Below are positions 7,126-8,505 of a DNA stretch of 8,505 nt, piece by piece (position 1 is the stretch's first letter; each line of letters opens with the position of its first letter). Source of the stretch: Deltaproteobacteria bacterium (lineage in GTDB: Bacteria > Desulfobacterota > JAFDIG01); contig JAFDIG010000078.1 of the NCBI GenBank assembly GCA_019308145.1, forward strand, positions 1 to 8,505, written 5' to 3'. A model generated the notes under the pieces. That model searched no databases and was not told the origin of the DNA. It saw only the letters and a program-made list of their open reading frames with translations. A program made the translations under genes and the position numbers.

Positions 7126-8301
7126 TTATTTAAAACTTTTGTAAGGATTTAAAAAAACCGCTACTTCACTATCATAATAATGTACAAAAGCTATATCATT
7201 ATACCCATTTTTATCCAGATCAGATATATGTACAGCAAACGGTTGAACTTTTGTAACAAATTTTTTCTCAATAAAGTCTCTTCCATTACCTTTATTCATA
7301 TAAACATGCAGCATTGAAACTTTAGCAAACCTTGCCACCACAATCTCTAATTTGCCATCATTATTTAAATCCCCTACATCCATCGACCAAGTAACATTAC
7401 CAGGAGCAAGTACTGCATTTTTTGTATAATTCCCTTCTTTATCTCCAAAGAGTATCAATACCTTGCCTGATAGCTCCATGGTACAAATCAAATCCATAAT
7501 TCCATCTCCATCCATATCAGCAACCTTCACCACCCTTGGGCGAGGACGCAAGCCATCAAGATGTGGAAGGGCTATTTTTTTGAAAAGTTCATATTTAAAA
7601 GGAGATTTCTTCTGTTTAAAGATCCTTATATCATCAGAAAAGTGATTAGCAACTATAATTTCAGGTATGCTATCCTTGTCAATATCAGAAACAACAGGAT
7701 GCAAGGAAGCCAAGCCTGATGGGATTAACTCTTCTTTAAATTTAAAATTGCCTTTATTTATAAGAACAGAAATAGAATTCCCGTTTAAACTACCCGTAAT
7801 AAGATCAGGTTTTTTATCTCCATTTAGATCATAGGAGACAACAGAATAGGAGGTGCTGCTGGGAAGAGAAACAGATTTAACCTCAACAAAATCAACTCCT
7901 TTTTGATTTTTAAAAATAACAGCTCTATCCTCTCCTTCTGAAACCACTACTATATCATTAAAACCGTCTCCATCAAGATCCGCTGAAGCTGACTCATTTG
8001 GATGAAATGGAACCTTCTTCTTTAAAAAAAGGCTGAACTTACCCATTTTATTGTTTAAAAGGATATCAATACTGTCTCCCCGATGATTTGTTGATATAAG
8101 ATCGAGATAGCCATCATTGTTTAAATCAGCTGCGGTTAATCCCCTCGGAATTTTATCAACCTTATAAAGATCAAAAGGATAACTCCTCTTTACTTTTTTT
8201 GCCTCTTTTTCTGGTTTTTTATGAATAACCTCTTGTTGTGCAGCACAACCAAAAATAAAAGTAGCAATTAACATGAAAAAAATGAACTTGAAATATTTCA
8301 C
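7126..8301 (-). CDS. Lipoprotein with seven FG-GAP/VCBS repeats (beta-propeller)
   Basis: A 391-residue exported protein of unknown specific role. The N-terminus is a lipoprotein signal: MKYFKF, a hydrophobic stretch, then the lipobox IFGC with the modified cysteine at 19. A lysine/glutamate-rich linker follows (about 24-40). Seven Asp-rich repeats of the D-x-[ND]-x-[DN]-G type lie at about 59-71, 108-120, 158-170, 206-218, 262-274, 310-322 and 360-372. Their period is about 50 residues, for example DLNNDGYLDLIS, DLDGDGFNDIVVV and DMDGDGIMDLICT. This matches a seven-bladed propeller with calcium-binding loops, as in integrin-like VCBS proteins. It is probably tethered in the periplasm or at the cell surface; a binding or adhesion role is only a guess. 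The start is taken as GTG at 8301, since AAAGGAGG lies five bases upstream and it sets the signal peptide directly at the N-terminus. An in-frame ATG at 8364 would add 21 polar residues before the signal. Confidence 0.85.
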   Translation of the reverse strand: MKYFKFIFFMLIATFIFGCAAQQEVIHKKPEKEAKKVKRSYPFDLYKVDKIPRGLTAADLNNDGYLDLISTNHRGDSIDILLNNKMGKFSLFLKKKVPFHPNESASADLDGDGFNDIVVVSEGEDRAVIFKNQKGVDFVEVKSVSLPSSTSYSVVSYDLNGDKKPDLITGSLNGNSISVLINKGNFKFKEELIPSGLASLHPVVSDIDKDSIPEIIVANHFSDDIRIFKQKKSPFKYELFKKIALPHLDGLRPRPRVVKVADMDGDGIMDLICTMELSGKVLILFGDKEGNYTKNAVLAPGNVTWSMDVGDLNNDGKLEIVVARFAKVSMLHVYMNKGNGRDFIEKKFVTKVQPFAVHISDLDKNGYNDIAFVHYYDSEVAVFLNPYKSFK

Positions 8302-8306
8302 TTTTA

Positions 8307-8314
8307 CCTCCTTT
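8307..8314 (-). promoter_or_regulatory. Ribosome-binding site that sets the lipoprotein GTG start
   Basis: AAAGGAGG on the minus strand, five bases before GTG at 8301. It is a near-perfect Shine-Dalgarno sequence and would be buried inside the coding region if the upstream ATG at 8364 were used. Together with the signal-peptide position it decides the start. Confidence 0.8.
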
Positions 8315-8358
8315 GTATCAGCTTTTTGTTTTGTTTTTCTCCATGAATCAATAATAAA

Positions 8359-8390
8359 ATTCAATATAGTAGTGATTCAATAAATTGAAT
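8359..8390. repeat. ATTCAAT direct and inverted repeats in the lipoprotein promoter region
   Basis: On the plus strand ATTCAAT occurs at 8359-8365 and 8375-8381, exactly 16 bases apart. ATTGAAT at 8384-8390 makes the second copy a perfect 7-base inverted repeat with a two-base spacer. On the minus strand TATATT (8368-8363) is a possible -10 for the lipoprotein gene, with no convincing -35, so the repeats would overlap the promoter. This could be an operator, but the sequence is very AT-rich and chance is a real alternative. Confidence 0.3.
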
Positions 8391-8397
8391 TCCTATG

Positions 8398-8505
8398 TTA
8401 AATAAAAAATCTAAATATTGCAATGATAGTTGTTATAAAAGCTGTCATGAAACCTATAAACCAGGTTAACTGATTAAACCTTTTGTTCATCTCCACAAAA
8501 CGTTT
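8398..8505 (-). CDS. C-terminal fragment of a small coiled-coil, membrane-anchored protein (5' end outside window)
   Basis: An open frame enters from the right edge and runs 35 codons to a TAA at 8398-8400. It begins KRFVEMNKRFNQL and continues as one hydrophobic helix (about residues 14-30 of the fragment), ending FRFFI. The KRF-x-x-x-NKRF heptad-like pattern followed by a short C-terminal transmembrane helix is typical of the many small bacterial proteins built from repeated 'MNKRFE' heptads with a tail anchor. Their function is generally unknown. The stop is about 100 bases upstream of the lipoprotein start, and no terminator is obvious between them. The start, full length and repeat number cannot be seen. 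Confidence 0.65.
   Translation of the reverse strand, partial: KRFVEMNKRFNQLTWFIGFMTAFITTIIAIFRFFI

Noticed and set aside
7103..7131. TTGACA on the plus strand, resembling a -35 box
   Set aside because: It would drive transcription antisense into the lipoprotein gene, has no good -10 at the right distance, and no plus-strand gene follows.
8302..8364. N-terminal extension of the lipoprotein to ATG at 8364
   Set aside because: It would place 21 polar residues before the signal peptide and bury a near-perfect ribosome-binding site; GTG at 8301 fits better.

Overview
This 8.5 kb window is AT-rich bacterial DNA in which every supported gene lies on the minus strand. Reading 5'->3' on that strand, from the right edge leftwards, it holds: (1) the last 35 codons of a small coiled-coil/membrane-anchor protein; (2) a lipoprotein with a seven-repeat FG-GAP/VCBS beta-propeller, closed by a clear intrinsic terminator; (3) an intergenic region with a candidate sigma-70 promoter and a Rex-like inverted repeat; (4) a tightly packed seven-gene operon, hdrC-hdrB-hdrA-flxD-flxC-flxB-flxA, whose last gene ends 33 bases from the left edge.

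The operon encodes a soluble heterodisulfide-reductase-like complex (HdrABC) joined to an NAD(P)H-oxidising module (FlxABCD). This type is known from anaerobic bacteria, best studied in Desulfovibrio. The proposed electron path is: NADH to FlxA (FAD/NAD domain plus C-terminal [2Fe-2S]); FlxB and FlxC (each with two [4Fe-4S] motifs plus extra cysteines); FlxD (MvhD-like [2Fe-2S] linker); and HdrA (FAD, several [4Fe-4S]), the expected site of electron bifurcation. From HdrA one branch leads to low-potential ferredoxin. The other leads through HdrC to HdrB, whose two CCG domains carry the cysteines expected for non-cubane disulfide-reducing clusters. The natural disulfide partner is not encoded here; in sulfate reducers DsrC is the usual proposal. 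All seven subunits look intact, with essentially every expected cysteine present, so the locus reads as functional.

The source is probably a strict anaerobe, plausibly Desulfobacterota-like or another sulfur- or syntrophy-associated lineage. This rests on the Flx-Hdr content, the oxygen-sensitive Fe-S load and the absence of methanogen hydrogenase partners. The window has no taxonomic marker, so the assignment is an inference. Nothing here is clearly mobile: there are no insertion sequences, tRNA genes, CRISPR arrays or phage genes. The main points of interest are the complete Flx-Hdr set, the NADH/NAD+-sensor-like operator beside its start codon, and the parallel architecture of FlxB and FlxC.
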